From NCBI GenBank assembly GCA_964408805.1, contig CAYPAV010000001.1, positions 558,001-622,000 on the forward strand: a stretch of DNA of 64,000 nt, written 5' to 3'. Shown piece after piece: positions 8,546 through 16,988 of this stretch. The DNA is from CAYPAV01 sp964408805 (lineage in GTDB: Bacteria; Pseudomonadota; Alphaproteobacteria; UBA8366). Position 1 is the first letter of the stretch, and each line of letters starts with the position of its first letter. Both the position numbers and the translations under genes were made by a program. Below the pieces are notes generated by a model. That model did not search any database. It was not told the DNA's origin and was given only the letters and a program-made list of their open reading frames with translations.

Positions 8546-8893
8546 TTAACGCGCCGCGACGATGATGATTTCGACTTTCCAGTCGGGGTGTGCCAGCTTC
8601 GCCTCGCAGCAGGCGCGGCCCGGAGGGTTGTCGGGGTCGATCCAGGCGTCCCAAACAGCGTTCATTTCGCCGAATTTGGACATGTCGTTGATCCAGACCT
8701 CCGCCGATAGAAGTTTGGATTTATCGCTGCCGACCTCCGCCAAGAGCCGATCGATCTTGGCCACGACCTGTTCCGTTTGCGTCGTCATATCGGCATCGCG
8801 ATCGTCGCCGACCTGACCGGCAAGATAGATCGTGTCGCCGTGGACGACGGTTTGACTCATTCGGGTACCCTTGTGACGTCGATCGATGGTCAT
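8546..8893 (-). CDS. RidA family protein
   Basis: A 115-residue member of the YjgF/YER057c/UK114 family, resembling the small YoaB-like branch. RidA proteins hydrolyse reactive enamine/imine intermediates released by PLP enzymes. Landmarks are the N-terminal RMSQTVVHGDTIYLAGQV, the middle IDRLLAEVGSDKSKLLSAEVWI and the conserved C-terminal region with NPPGRACCEAKLAHP, which holds the active-site arginine, and the final VEIIIVAAR. The start at 8893 gives the normal length; an upstream in-frame ATG at 8962 would add an atypical extension. Confidence 0.9.
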   Translation of the reverse strand: MTIDRRHKGTRMSQTVVHGDTIYLAGQVGDDRDADMTTQTEQVVAKIDRLLAEVGSDKSKLLSAEVWINDMSKFGEMNAVWDAWIDPDNPPGRACCEAKLAHPDWKVEIIIVAAR

Positions 8894-9061
8894 GTCATAT
8901 ATCCTGGGAAAAGTGAGGGGCCGGCACGCGGCGGTGCCCGCCAGGATCGGAGAAAATAACACCGAACCGGTGCCGAGTTAACAATTTCTATACGAATTTC
9001 GTTCTTAATTGTTTCGAGGAGACTTTCAGCAGCTCCCTATCCGGTTGCTGAATGAAGGATC

Positions 9062-11197
9062 GTGGAGGACATGGTCGAAACGTTGAGCCAAGAGACCGAA
9101 GCCGATTATCGAGCGTGTCTCGAGAACAATCCATCGCCGGTGATTTCCCTATCGGCGGGAGGAGATGTCGAATTCGCGAATGCCGCGGCGCGGCAATGGC
9201 TGCGCGCGTGGGACGATTCCGAATCGGATCAGGCATTGTTGCAGCTGCGCGAGATCGCGGCCAAGGCGCTTGCGCGGAATGCACGCGAATCTATTGAACT
9301 CGAGGATTCCGAAAGGGCCGTTGCCTTCGATGTGGTCCCGGTCGCGGCCGACGGGATCGTGAATTGTTATGGATCCGACATTTCCGAGCGTAAACATGCC
9401 GAAGCGGGTCTTCGGTCGCTCAACCATCAGCTCGAACAGCGGGTTTGGGAACGGACGCGCGAGCTACGCGGTGAAATCACCGAGCGCGAGCGGGCGGAGG
9501 CGGCGTTGCGCGTCAGCGAGGAGAATTTCCGTGACCTTATCGAAGGGTCCCTCCAGGGCGTTTTGATCCATCGGGATTGGCAGCCGCTGTTCGCCAACGA
9601 TGCCTTGGCACGGATGTTTGGATATGACGACCCGTCCGAGATTTTGGCGCTCGATAGCACCCAGCTGCTTTACGCCCCGGACGAACGGGACAGGCTGAAT
9701 GAAATTTACCAGGCGCGCATCGGCGGCCGTTCCGCGCCAGATACCTATGCGTTCGAGGCGGTCCGAAAGGATGGCCGGACGATCTGGATCGAGACCACCG
9801 CGCGCGTCGTCATGTGGGAAGACGCGCCCGCGGTCCAGCATTGGTTCGTCGACGTAACTGATCGAAAAACCGCCGAGGCCCGTCTCGCTCGACTGGCGAG
9901 CTATGACGATTTGACGGGTCTCGGTAACCGATCGCTCTTTCAGCGCGAGTTTCGCCAGGCCGTTGCGCGGGCGGGGCGATCGGACGAATTAGGCGCCCTT
10001 CTCTTGATCGATCTCGACCATTTCAAGGACATCAACGATTCGTTGGGTCATCCGGCGGGAGATACGCTGCTGCGGGAAGTCGCCGGCAGGTTGAAGCAGC
10101 GCGCTCGGGAAACCGATGTGGTGGCGCGTCTCGGTGGCGACGAATTCGCGATTATCGCCAACTACCTCCACGAGCCGGACGGGGCCACGGCACTTGCCGA
10201 AATGGTGAAGGAAGCGCTCGCCCAATCGGTTAATCTGGACGGATCCGAGACCTTCACCAACGCCAGTATCGGAATAACCCTGTTCCCGGCCGACGGCAAC
10301 GACCCCGACCTCCTGTTGAAGAATGCGGACATGGCCCTCTACCAGGCGAAGAACGCCGGCCGGGATCGGTATTTCTTTTACGATGACGAGTTCAACGCCC
10401 AGGCGCAGCGCCGCAAGCAGGTCGAAGCGGCCCTCCGCAAGACCGTAGACGACGAGGGACTCAGGCTCTTTTTCCAACCGAAGATCGATATCCTGAAGGG
10501 CGAGGTCGTGGGCGTCGAGGCGCTCTTGCGCTGGCAGGACCCGGTGCTTGGAAATGTCTCGCCGGTGGAATTCGTGCCGGTGGCGGAGGCCTCCGGACTG
10601 ATCGTGCCGATCGGCGATTGGGTGCTCGAGGCCGCTTGTCGGCAGAGCTTCGAATGGCAATCCCGGAGACTGCCGCCGATTCCGATCGCAGTCAACCTAT
10701 CGGCCGTGCAATTCAAGCAGACCAATCTCGTCGACACGGTCGGACATATGATCAGTAAGACCGGTCTCGATCCCCGCTGGCTCGAACTCGAGATCACCGA
10801 GAGCATGATCATGGAAAACGTCGATTCGACCGTAAAGGCATTGCAAGACTTGCATGATCTTGGCGTCAGCCTGTCGATCGACGATTTCGGAACCGGTCAC
10901 TCCTCGCTGGCCTATCTGAAACGCTTTCCGATGGACAAGTTGAAGATCGACCGCTCGTTCGTCAGCGATGTGGTCGAGGACAGCGACGACGCGGCGATCG
11001 CGCAGATTATCATCAACCTCGCGAAGCAACTTCAGCTGAGCGTGATCGCCGAAGGTGTCGAAACGCCCGCACAGCTCGATTTTCTGCGGCGGAACGGGTG
11101 CGATCAGGTGCAGGGTTATCATTTCAGCCCGCTGATCGATGCCGAAGCGTTCATTGATTGGTATGGCGATTTCGGATCGACCCGAAAGGTTGGTTAG
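9062..11197 (+). CDS. PAS-GGDEF-EAL cyclic-di-GMP signalling protein
   Basis: A 711-residue cytoplasmic protein. Its first 120 residues are PAS-like; a short coiled-coil (about 115-150) follows, then a PAS/PAC domain (about 155-270), a GGDEF domain with intact RLGGDEFAII (GGDEF from residue 358) and an EAL domain with EALLRW (from residue 486), ITESMIMEN, DDFGTGHSSL and AEGVET. Both catalytic motifs are complete, so it may make and degrade cyclic-di-GMP. No membrane segment is seen. The start may be GTG 9062 or ATG 9071. It converges on the SulP gene, the stops overlapping. Confidence 0.93.
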   Translation: MEDMVETLSQETEADYRACLENNPSPVISLSAGGDVEFANAAARQWLRAWDDSESDQALLQLREIAAKALARNARESIELEDSERAVAFDVVPVAADGIVNCYGSDISERKHAEAGLRSLNHQLEQRVWERTRELRGEITERERAEAALRVSEENFRDLIEGSLQGVLIHRDWQPLFANDALARMFGYDDPSEILALDSTQLLYAPDERDRLNEIYQARIGGRSAPDTYAFEAVRKDGRTIWIETTARVVMWEDAPAVQHWFVDVTDRKTAEARLARLASYDDLTGLGNRSLFQREFRQAVARAGRSDELGALLLIDLDHFKDINDSLGHPAGDTLLREVAGRLKQRARETDVVARLGGDEFAIIANYLHEPDGATALAEMVKEALAQSVNLDGSETFTNASIGITLFPADGNDPDLLLKNADMALYQAKNAGRDRYFFYDDEFNAQAQRRKQVEAALRKTVDDEGLRLFFQPKIDILKGEVVGVEALLRWQDPVLGNVSPVEFVPVAEASGLIVPIGDWVLEAACRQSFEWQSRRLPPIPIAVNLSAVQFKQTNLVDTVGHMISKTGLDPRWLELEITESMIMENVDSTVKALQDLHDLGVSLSIDDFGTGHSSLAYLKRFPMDKLKIDRSFVSDVVEDSDDAAIAQIIINLAKQLQLSVIAEGVETPAQLDFLRRNGCDQVQGYHFSPLIDAEAFIDWYGDFGSTRKVG

Positions 11198-12828
11198 GTA
11201 TCGTCCGTGATCGCGGCGGCGGCCCGGCGCAGCGCCTGCCGCCGGCTGACGGTTCGATTCGGTCGGGGCAATAGTTCGAGCAGCCCGATTCGCCGGAACA
11301 CACGCAATACATTCGGGTGAATGCCGCAGAGGAAGACCTGCTTGCCGTGGTCCCTGGCCTGAAGGATCACGTTCTCCAGCGTGAAGCTGGCGCTCGAATC
11401 CATCAGCGGCACATCGGTGAGATCGAGCACCAAGGCCTCGAACTGATCGAGCGCGGCCAGCTGGCGCGACATGCCCTTCGCGACGCCGAAGCTTATCGGC
11501 CCGTGCAGGGTGAACAACAGGAGCCGGCCGTCGGCCGCCGCCATGATCGACGTTTCCTCCTCGTCGAGGGGCGTTTCATCGCCGTCCTCGCCGGTGATCT
11601 CGCGGATCGCGTCGATTTGCAGATCGGCCATGCGCTTGACGAACAGCAGGCTCGCCATCACCACCCCAACCGCGACCGCGACGATAAGATCAACGAACAC
11701 CGTCAGCGTCAGCACCGTTAGCATGAAGAAAACGCCTTCCCGCGGCGCCCGGTGAATACGCTTCAAATATCCCCAATCGATGATGTCGATACCGACTTTG
11801 ATCAAAATTCCGGCGAGAACCGCATGCGGGATATGAGCCGCGAGCGGTGCCAGACCGAGCACCAGGGCGAGCAGCACCAGTGCGTGCAGCGTCCCCGAGA
11901 TCGGCGTTTGCCCGCCAGAGCGAACATTAACCACGGTCCGCATCGTCGCCCCGGCACCCGGCAGGCCGCCGATCAGGCCGGACATCATGTTGCCGATCCC
12001 CTGGCCGATCAGTTCGCGGTCGGGTTCGTGGTGGGTGCGCGTGACGTTGTCCGCGATCAGCGAGGTCAGCAGGCTGTCGAGCGCGCCGAGCGCCGCCAGC
12101 ACCAAAGCGGAGCCGACCATGCCGGGCAACGCCTCGATGGAGAATTGCGGGCGCATGAAGTCCGGCAATCCGGTCGGCACCTCGCCCAGCACCCGGGCGT
12201 CGGTCAGGACGAAGAGGACGAGCATCGTCCCGACCCCAAGCGCGATTAGGGGCGGCGGGACAATTCGTCCGATCCGCCCGGGTGTGAGGACCGCGATCGC
12301 GAGCGCGACCGCGCCGATCATGACTTCATGGGGCCGAGCCGCCGAAAACGCTGCGGGAAGCTCGCTGAGGACGACAAGCGGGCCGCCCGGCGGATTGGCG
12401 TGCCCAAGGAAGGGGCCGAGCTGCAGGATGATGATGATGCAGCCGATGCCGGTCATGAAACCCGAAATGACCGGAAACGGCATCATGTTAATGAACCGGC
12501 CGAATCGCAGCATGCCGAACACGATCTGAAAGGCGCCGCCCAGGATAACGATGGTGAAGGCCATGCGGATATCATGCGCGTATTCGACCAGGATCGCGGC
12601 CATCACCACGGTCATCGGTCCGGTGGGTCCCGAAACCTGGGCCGGCGTACCGCCGAAAAGGGCCGCGAACAACCCGACGGCAATGGCGCCATAGAGACCG
12701 GCGATCGGGCCCGCGCCGGACGCAACACCAAAGGCCAGCGCCAACGGCAGCGCCACGACCGCCGCCGTGACGCCACCGAAGATGTCGCCGCGCAGATTGT
12801 CGAAGCGCAAGCCGTGGATGAGGGTCAT
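11194..12828 (-). CDS. SulP family anion transporter with STAS domain
   Basis: A 544-residue inner-membrane transporter. The N-terminal part has the SulP signature (LRGDIFGGVTAAVVALPLALAFGVASG, residues 10-36), 10-14 hydrophobic segments and the mid-protein GGLPGAGATMRT motif. The C-terminal STAS domain spans about 420-530, with the VLDLTDVPLMDSSASF segment. Substrates of the family include sulfate and bicarbonate; the sequence does not decide which. ATG 12828 overlaps the stop of the upstream EamA gene in an ATGA, indicating translational coupling. Confidence 0.92.
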   Translation of the reverse strand: MTLIHGLRFDNLRGDIFGGVTAAVVALPLALAFGVASGAGPIAGLYGAIAVGLFAALFGGTPAQVSGPTGPMTVVMAAILVEYAHDIRMAFTIVILGGAFQIVFGMLRFGRFINMMPFPVISGFMTGIGCIIIILQLGPFLGHANPPGGPLVVLSELPAAFSAARPHEVMIGAVALAIAVLTPGRIGRIVPPPLIALGVGTMLVLFVLTDARVLGEVPTGLPDFMRPQFSIEALPGMVGSALVLAALGALDSLLTSLIADNVTRTHHEPDRELIGQGIGNMMSGLIGGLPGAGATMRTVVNVRSGGQTPISGTLHALVLLALVLGLAPLAAHIPHAVLAGILIKVGIDIIDWGYLKRIHRAPREGVFFMLTVLTLTVFVDLIVAVAVGVVMASLLFVKRMADLQIDAIREITGEDGDETPLDEEETSIMAAADGRLLLFTLHGPISFGVAKGMSRQLAALDQFEALVLDLTDVPLMDSSASFTLENVILQARDHGKQVFLCGIHPNVLRVFRRIGLLELLPRPNRTVSRRQALRRAAAAITDDT

Positions 12829-13769
12829 TCGCGACGGTCCTTGGAGGGAGATCGGCGAGCTTCCCGGTGCAGAATATAGAGGCCGCTGCCGATGACAAGA
12901 ACGGCACCCGCGATCATCCAGCCATCCGGCAAGTCGCCCCAAATGACGAAACCGAACAGGACTGCCCAAACCATCGTAAAATATTTGTAGGGCGCCGCCA
13001 GCGCCGCTTCGGCGTAGCGGTAGGTTTCGATCATGCAGAAATGGGCGGCGCCGACCAACAGACCGGTGGCCGCCAAGAAAGCGATATCGATCGCGCTTGG
13101 CATGATCCAGCCGAAGGGAAGCGTGCAGAATCCGGCGACGATGATGCAGAAAGTGCTCGTCGCCAGGATGGCGGCGGAGGTCTCGCTGGCGGTCATGCGG
13201 CGGGTAAGAAGGTCGCGACAGGCACCGAAGGCCGCGGCACCTAGCGGCAGAAGCGCCGCCCAGCGCATGACTTCCCCTCCCGGACGCAGCATGACGACGA
13301 TCCCGGCGAACCCGACGGCGACGGCCAGCCAGCGGCGCCAGCCGACCCGCTCGCCGAGAAAGGCCGGCGCTAGGGCGGTGATGAACAGGGGCCCGACGAA
13401 GGCAAGTGCGATCGCATCGGCCAGCGGCAGCAAAGCCAGGCTCGTTACGAACAGAAACGCGGAGCAGATATAGGCCGTTCCGCGTAGCGCATGGCCGCGG
13501 AAATTAGTGATTCGCAGGGCCGACCAACCGCCGCTTCGCCAGGTGAATAAGGCCAGCGGCGGAATGACGAAGCAGCCGCGAAGGGCCAGGATCTGGCCCG
13601 GTGGGAAGTTTTCGGCCAGATGCTTCGATGTGGCATCACTGACGGTCAGCAGCAAACCGCCGAGGATCATCAGGAAAATACCCTTGAGCGGCGCGGTCGT
13701 CTGACTCGAGATGGGCGGGGTCGCCGGGATATCGGGTTTTCCGGTCTGCTGGGTGGGGCCGGGCTGCAT
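12825..13769 (-). CDS. EamA (DMT superfamily) permease
   Basis: A 314-residue protein with ten predicted membrane helices arranged as two EamA repeats, starting about residue 27 (LKGIFLMILGGLLLTVSDATSK) and about residue 165. Related proteins export metabolites or amino acids; the substrate is not predictable. The C-terminus is basic (HREARRSPSKDRRE). The start at 13769 leaves a 26-residue cytoplasmic lead-in. It is divergent from the universal stress protein gene and overlaps the SulP gene by 4 bp. Confidence 0.88.
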   Translation of the reverse strand: MQPGPTQQTGKPDIPATPPISSQTTAPLKGIFLMILGGLLLTVSDATSKHLAENFPPGQILALRGCFVIPPLALFTWRSGGWSALRITNFRGHALRGTAYICSAFLFVTSLALLPLADAIALAFVGPLFITALAPAFLGERVGWRRWLAVAVGFAGIVVMLRPGGEVMRWAALLPLGAAAFGACRDLLTRRMTASETSAAILATSTFCIIVAGFCTLPFGWIMPSAIDIAFLAATGLLVGAAHFCMIETYRYAEAALAAPYKYFTMVWAVLFGFVIWGDLPDGWMIAGAVLVIGSGLYILHREARRSPSKDRRE

Positions 13770-13896
13770 TACCCAACCAAGATGTGGTGTCGCGGCAAGG
13801 TGACAAGAAGTCGCCAATTCGGTGTGACAGGCCTTACACGCCGAATCTTTCTTGTGTATTATCAAATTATTGACCGAACGTGACATGGGGGGCGCC

Positions 13897-14751
13897 ATGA
13901 AGACGATTCTCGTTCCGCTAGAGGAAAGCGATGTCTTGTCCTCGATCCTGGAGACGGCTTTGCTCGTCGCCCGGCGCTTCGACAGTTACATTGAAGGGCT
14001 CTACGAGCAGCCCGGCCTAACGGAAGTGGTGGTCGCCGGCGAAGGGCTCGGCGTGACGCCGCCCGACCTGGTCGAGACCTTTCAGCAGCAGGAGAAGGAG
14101 CGCGCGCTCCGCGCGCATGAGCTCTTCGAGGCCTTCATGAAGGAGAAGGGGGTGCCGCTCAATGGCGGTGCCGGTCCCGCCGAGCAACCGACGGCGGGTT
14201 GGGTCGAGGAAGACATGCCGGGGCGCGACGTCGTCGGGCACCGCGGGCGCCTCTTCGATTTGATCGTGGTCGGCAGGCCGGTGCGGGGCGCCGCGACGCC
14301 GACGATGAGCCTCCTCGAGGCGGCGCTGTTCGAGACCGGCCGGCCGATTCTGATCGCACCGCCGGTGGCCCCGCGCGAGATCGGCAAGACCATCGTCATC
14401 GCCTGGAACGGTAGTGATGAGACCGCCCGCGCGATCACCTGCGCGATGCCGTTCCTGGCCCTGGCCGAGAAGGTCGTCGTCCTGGAGACGGATGTCAGCA
14501 TGGTGCCGGGACCGACGGCGCGCGACGTGACCATCCATCTCCGGCGAAACGGCATTTCGGCCGAGGCCGTATCGACCGAAGTCGGCCGGCGCTCGGCCGG
14601 TATCGCGGTCCTTGAGGAAGCGCAGTCCCAGGGTGCGGACCTTCTGATCAAGGGGGCCTATACCCACAGCCGCTTGCGCCAGATGATCTTCGGCGGGATC
14701 ACCAGCTACATCATGGATGCGACCGAGATCCCGGTCCTAATGTCGCATTAG
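13897..14751 (+). CDS. Universal stress protein, tandem-domain
   Basis: A 284-residue protein with two UspA-like halves. The first opens MKTILVPLEESD; the second begins near residue 165 with GKTIVIAWNGSDETARA and ends with LLIKGAYTHSRLRQMIFGG(I)TS, the family's nucleotide-binding loop pattern. Tandem Usp proteins act in stress tolerance, often binding ATP. The start at 13897 follows a purine-rich GGGGGGC stretch. The gene is divergent from the EamA-SulP unit, and its stop overlaps that of the convergent TPR glycosyltransferase gene. Confidence 0.88.
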   Translation: MKTILVPLEESDVLSSILETALLVARRFDSYIEGLYEQPGLTEVVVAGEGLGVTPPDLVETFQQQEKERALRAHELFEAFMKEKGVPLNGGAGPAEQPTAGWVEEDMPGRDVVGHRGRLFDLIVVGRPVRGAATPTMSLLEAALFETGRPILIAPPVAPREIGKTIVIAWNGSDETARAITCAMPFLALAEKVVVLETDVSMVPGPTARDVTIHLRRNGISAEAVSTEVGRRSAGIAVLEEAQSQGADLLIKGAYTHSRLRQMIFGGITSYIMDATEIPVLMSH

Positions 14752-16988
14752 CGCGTGTCGGCGTCGGCACACCAGCGCGCCCACATCTCGCGATAACCCG
14801 CCTCCACCGCGGTCACATAGGCCTTGAGGTCGCCGACCGGCGAGTTGGCGACGCGGGCCCGCAATGTCTGGCGTAATTCGACCAGTCGGGGACGGTCGCA
14901 TCCATGTTCGAGCGCCAGTTCGACATAGGATTCCGGCGTCTCGGCGATGAAGTCGTCGAGATCCAGGGCGTGCAGCGCCGATGCCGCCAGGCGATGGGCG
15001 ACCGACGGTCCGCGAAGCGTCACCACCGGAACCCCCATCCAGAGCGCATCCAATGTCGCTACGCCGCCGCTATGGGGGAAGGGATCGAGCATCAGGTCGA
15101 TATCTCCGTGGGCGGCTAGGTGTTCCGGCTGCGGGCTGCCGCCCCGGAACTCGACCCGGGCGGGGTTGATTCCCGCCTCCGCCAATCGTTCGACGAAATC
15201 AGCCTTCACGCGCGGACGATCCAGAGCCTGGCTCTTGAACACCAAAAGTGCCTCGGGCGCGGCGGTCATGATGTCCGCCCAAAGTGCGACCGCGCCGTCG
15301 CTGAATTTTTCCAGCCGGTTGAAGCAGCCATACTTGATCGGCCCGCCGGCCGGTAATTTCGGGACGTCGGGGGCAGCGGCGGGCGGCAGATAGGGAAGAT
15401 GGCTCGGTAGATGCCAGATCGTCTCGGGATAGAGCGCGCTTTCGTCGTCCGGGACGACGATCGCGTCGGTCACGAAGTAATCGATCGCCGTCATGCCCGT
15501 CCCCACGCCATGGCCCCAGCCCGTCACCTGAACCGGTGCCGGCTTCCGCGCGAAGACGAGGAGGCGGTTGCCGGCGGTATGGGCCGATAGATCGACCAGG
15601 ATATCGATGCGATCGGCCCGGATCATTTCCGCCAGGTCGGCATCGCCAATCGCCGCGCAATCGCGCCATGCACTCGCCGCCGCCTTGAAACTCGCCGTGA
15701 CATCGTCCTCGATGAAGTTGTTCGAATAACAGACGACATCGAAACCCGCCGGGTCGTGATCGACGATCATTGGTCCGAAGGCATTGGCGGCCGAATGCTG
15801 GCGGAAATCGGCGGAGACATACCCGATTCGCAGGCGCCGGTCCGGGTCGGGCATGTTCTGGTGCGCCCGGATCCGGCCGGCGAGCGGAGCGGCATGGGCC
15901 ACGTGCCAGCGCCGACGTTCGGCTTGATGCTCGAAGGGGTCGTAATCGGCGTTGAAATCGAGTGTGAAGATCAGATTGCTGTGTGCCTCGGCGCTGTGGG
16001 GGTCGAGGGCGACGGCCCGGCGATAGGCGTCCTCAGCGGCCTCGAAATACCCCTGGGCGCGGAGCGAGACGCCGAGATTGTTGTGCGCCTCCGCGCGGCT
16101 TGGGTCGAGATCGATGGCCTCGCGCAGCGTCGTCTCGGCCTCTTCGTGGCGTTCCAGATGGTTGAAGGCGGCACCGAGATTGATCCGGGCGCCGGTGTGG
16201 TCGGGGTCGAGGGAGATGGCGCGTTCGAGGGCGCGAACCGCCGCCTCGACACGCCGCGACTTGAACAGCAGATGGCCCAGATTGTAGTGCGCGTTGGCGT
16301 AATCGGAGTTCCGCTCGATCGCGCGGCCGAACGCCGCCTCCGCCGCCTCTAATTGGCCCCGCGCGGTCAAGAGACTGCCGAGATTGTTTTCCGCTTCGGG
16401 CGAATCAGGTGCCAGATCGACGGCCCGGCGAAGTGCTTCTTCCGCTTCTTCCAGGCGATCATTCTTCTGCAGGAAAATGCCGAGGTTGCCGTGAACCGCC
16501 GCATCCTCGGGCGCCGAGGCGAGGGCGTGGCGGTAGCTCTCGATCGCGTCCGTCTCCCGGCCCAGCGCTTCCAGCACATTGCCGAGGTTGTTGTGGGCGG
16601 CGGCGTGACCGGGCGCCACCTCGATCGCGCGGCGAAGGGCGGCTTCGGCCTCGCCCAGCCGGCCCGCCTGCCACAGAAGGTTTCCGAGATTGTTGTGATA
16701 GTCGACCGAATCGCCGCGAACCTCGATTGCCGCGCGGATGGCGGCGATGCCGTCGTCGAAGGCGCCGCCCTGGGCCAGCGCCACCCCTTTCAGGTGGAGC
16801 GCGTCGGGGTTGTCGGGGGCGTCCGCTAAAATGCGGTCGTAGAGTGCCAGCGCGTCTTGCAACCGGCCGGCACCGTGATGAGCCACCGCCTCGGCGAGTA
16901 ACTTGTCGAGGACAGCCGGCTCCGGCCGCCGAATCCCTTGTTTCTTGCGCGCCGCTCGGGCCGCGCGCCGGCGCTGCTGGCGGTTTAT
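14748..16988 (-). CDS. TPR protein with SPINDLY/O-GlcNAc-transferase-like GT41 domain (second of tandem pair)
   Basis: About 746 residues: a basic N-terminus (NRQQRRRAARAARKKQG), about ten TPR repeats with the xNNLGxxL signature, then a GT41 domain. The latter has RIGYVSADFRQHSAANAF, DILVDLSAHTAGNRL, FNRLEKFSD with the conserved Lys, and DLMLDPFPHSGGVATLDALWMGVPVVTL, the nucleotide-sugar site. It resembles enzymes that glycosylate Ser/Thr/Asn in proteins. The sequence aligned with the ATG of its upstream paralogue reads ATA (16988), overlapping that gene's stop as ATAA. An in-frame GTG at 17000 is the fallback start. Last gene of a ten-gene run. Confidence 0.87.
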   Translation of the reverse strand: MNRQQRRRAARAARKKQGIRRPEPAVLDKLLAEAVAHHGAGRLQDALALYDRILADAPDNPDALHLKGVALAQGGAFDDGIAAIRAAIEVRGDSVDYHNNLGNLLWQAGRLGEAEAALRRAIEVAPGHAAAHNNLGNVLEALGRETDAIESYRHALASAPEDAAVHGNLGIFLQKNDRLEEAEEALRRAVDLAPDSPEAENNLGSLLTARGQLEAAEAAFGRAIERNSDYANAHYNLGHLLFKSRRVEAAVRALERAISLDPDHTGARINLGAAFNHLERHEEAETTLREAIDLDPSRAEAHNNLGVSLRAQGYFEAAEDAYRRAVALDPHSAEAHSNLIFTLDFNADYDPFEHQAERRRWHVAHAAPLAGRIRAHQNMPDPDRRLRIGYVSADFRQHSAANAFGPMIVDHDPAGFDVVCYSNNFIEDDVTASFKAAASAWRDCAAIGDADLAEMIRADRIDILVDLSAHTAGNRLLVFARKPAPVQVTGWGHGVGTGMTAIDYFVTDAIVVPDDESALYPETIWHLPSHLPYLPPAAAPDVPKLPAGGPIKYGCFNRLEKFSDGAVALWADIMTAAPEALLVFKSQALDRPRVKADFVERLAEAGINPARVEFRGGSPQPEHLAAHGDIDLMLDPFPHSGGVATLDALWMGVPVVTLRGPSVAHRLAASALHALDLDDFIAETPESYVELALEHGCDRPRLVELRQTLRARVANSPVGDLKAYVTAVEAGYREMWARWCADADTR

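Noticed and set aside
13862..13873. FNR/CRP-type operator before the universal stress gene
   Set aside because: The repeat TCAA-ATTA-TTGA is in the inverse orientation to TTGAT-N4-ATCAA and does not match either site.
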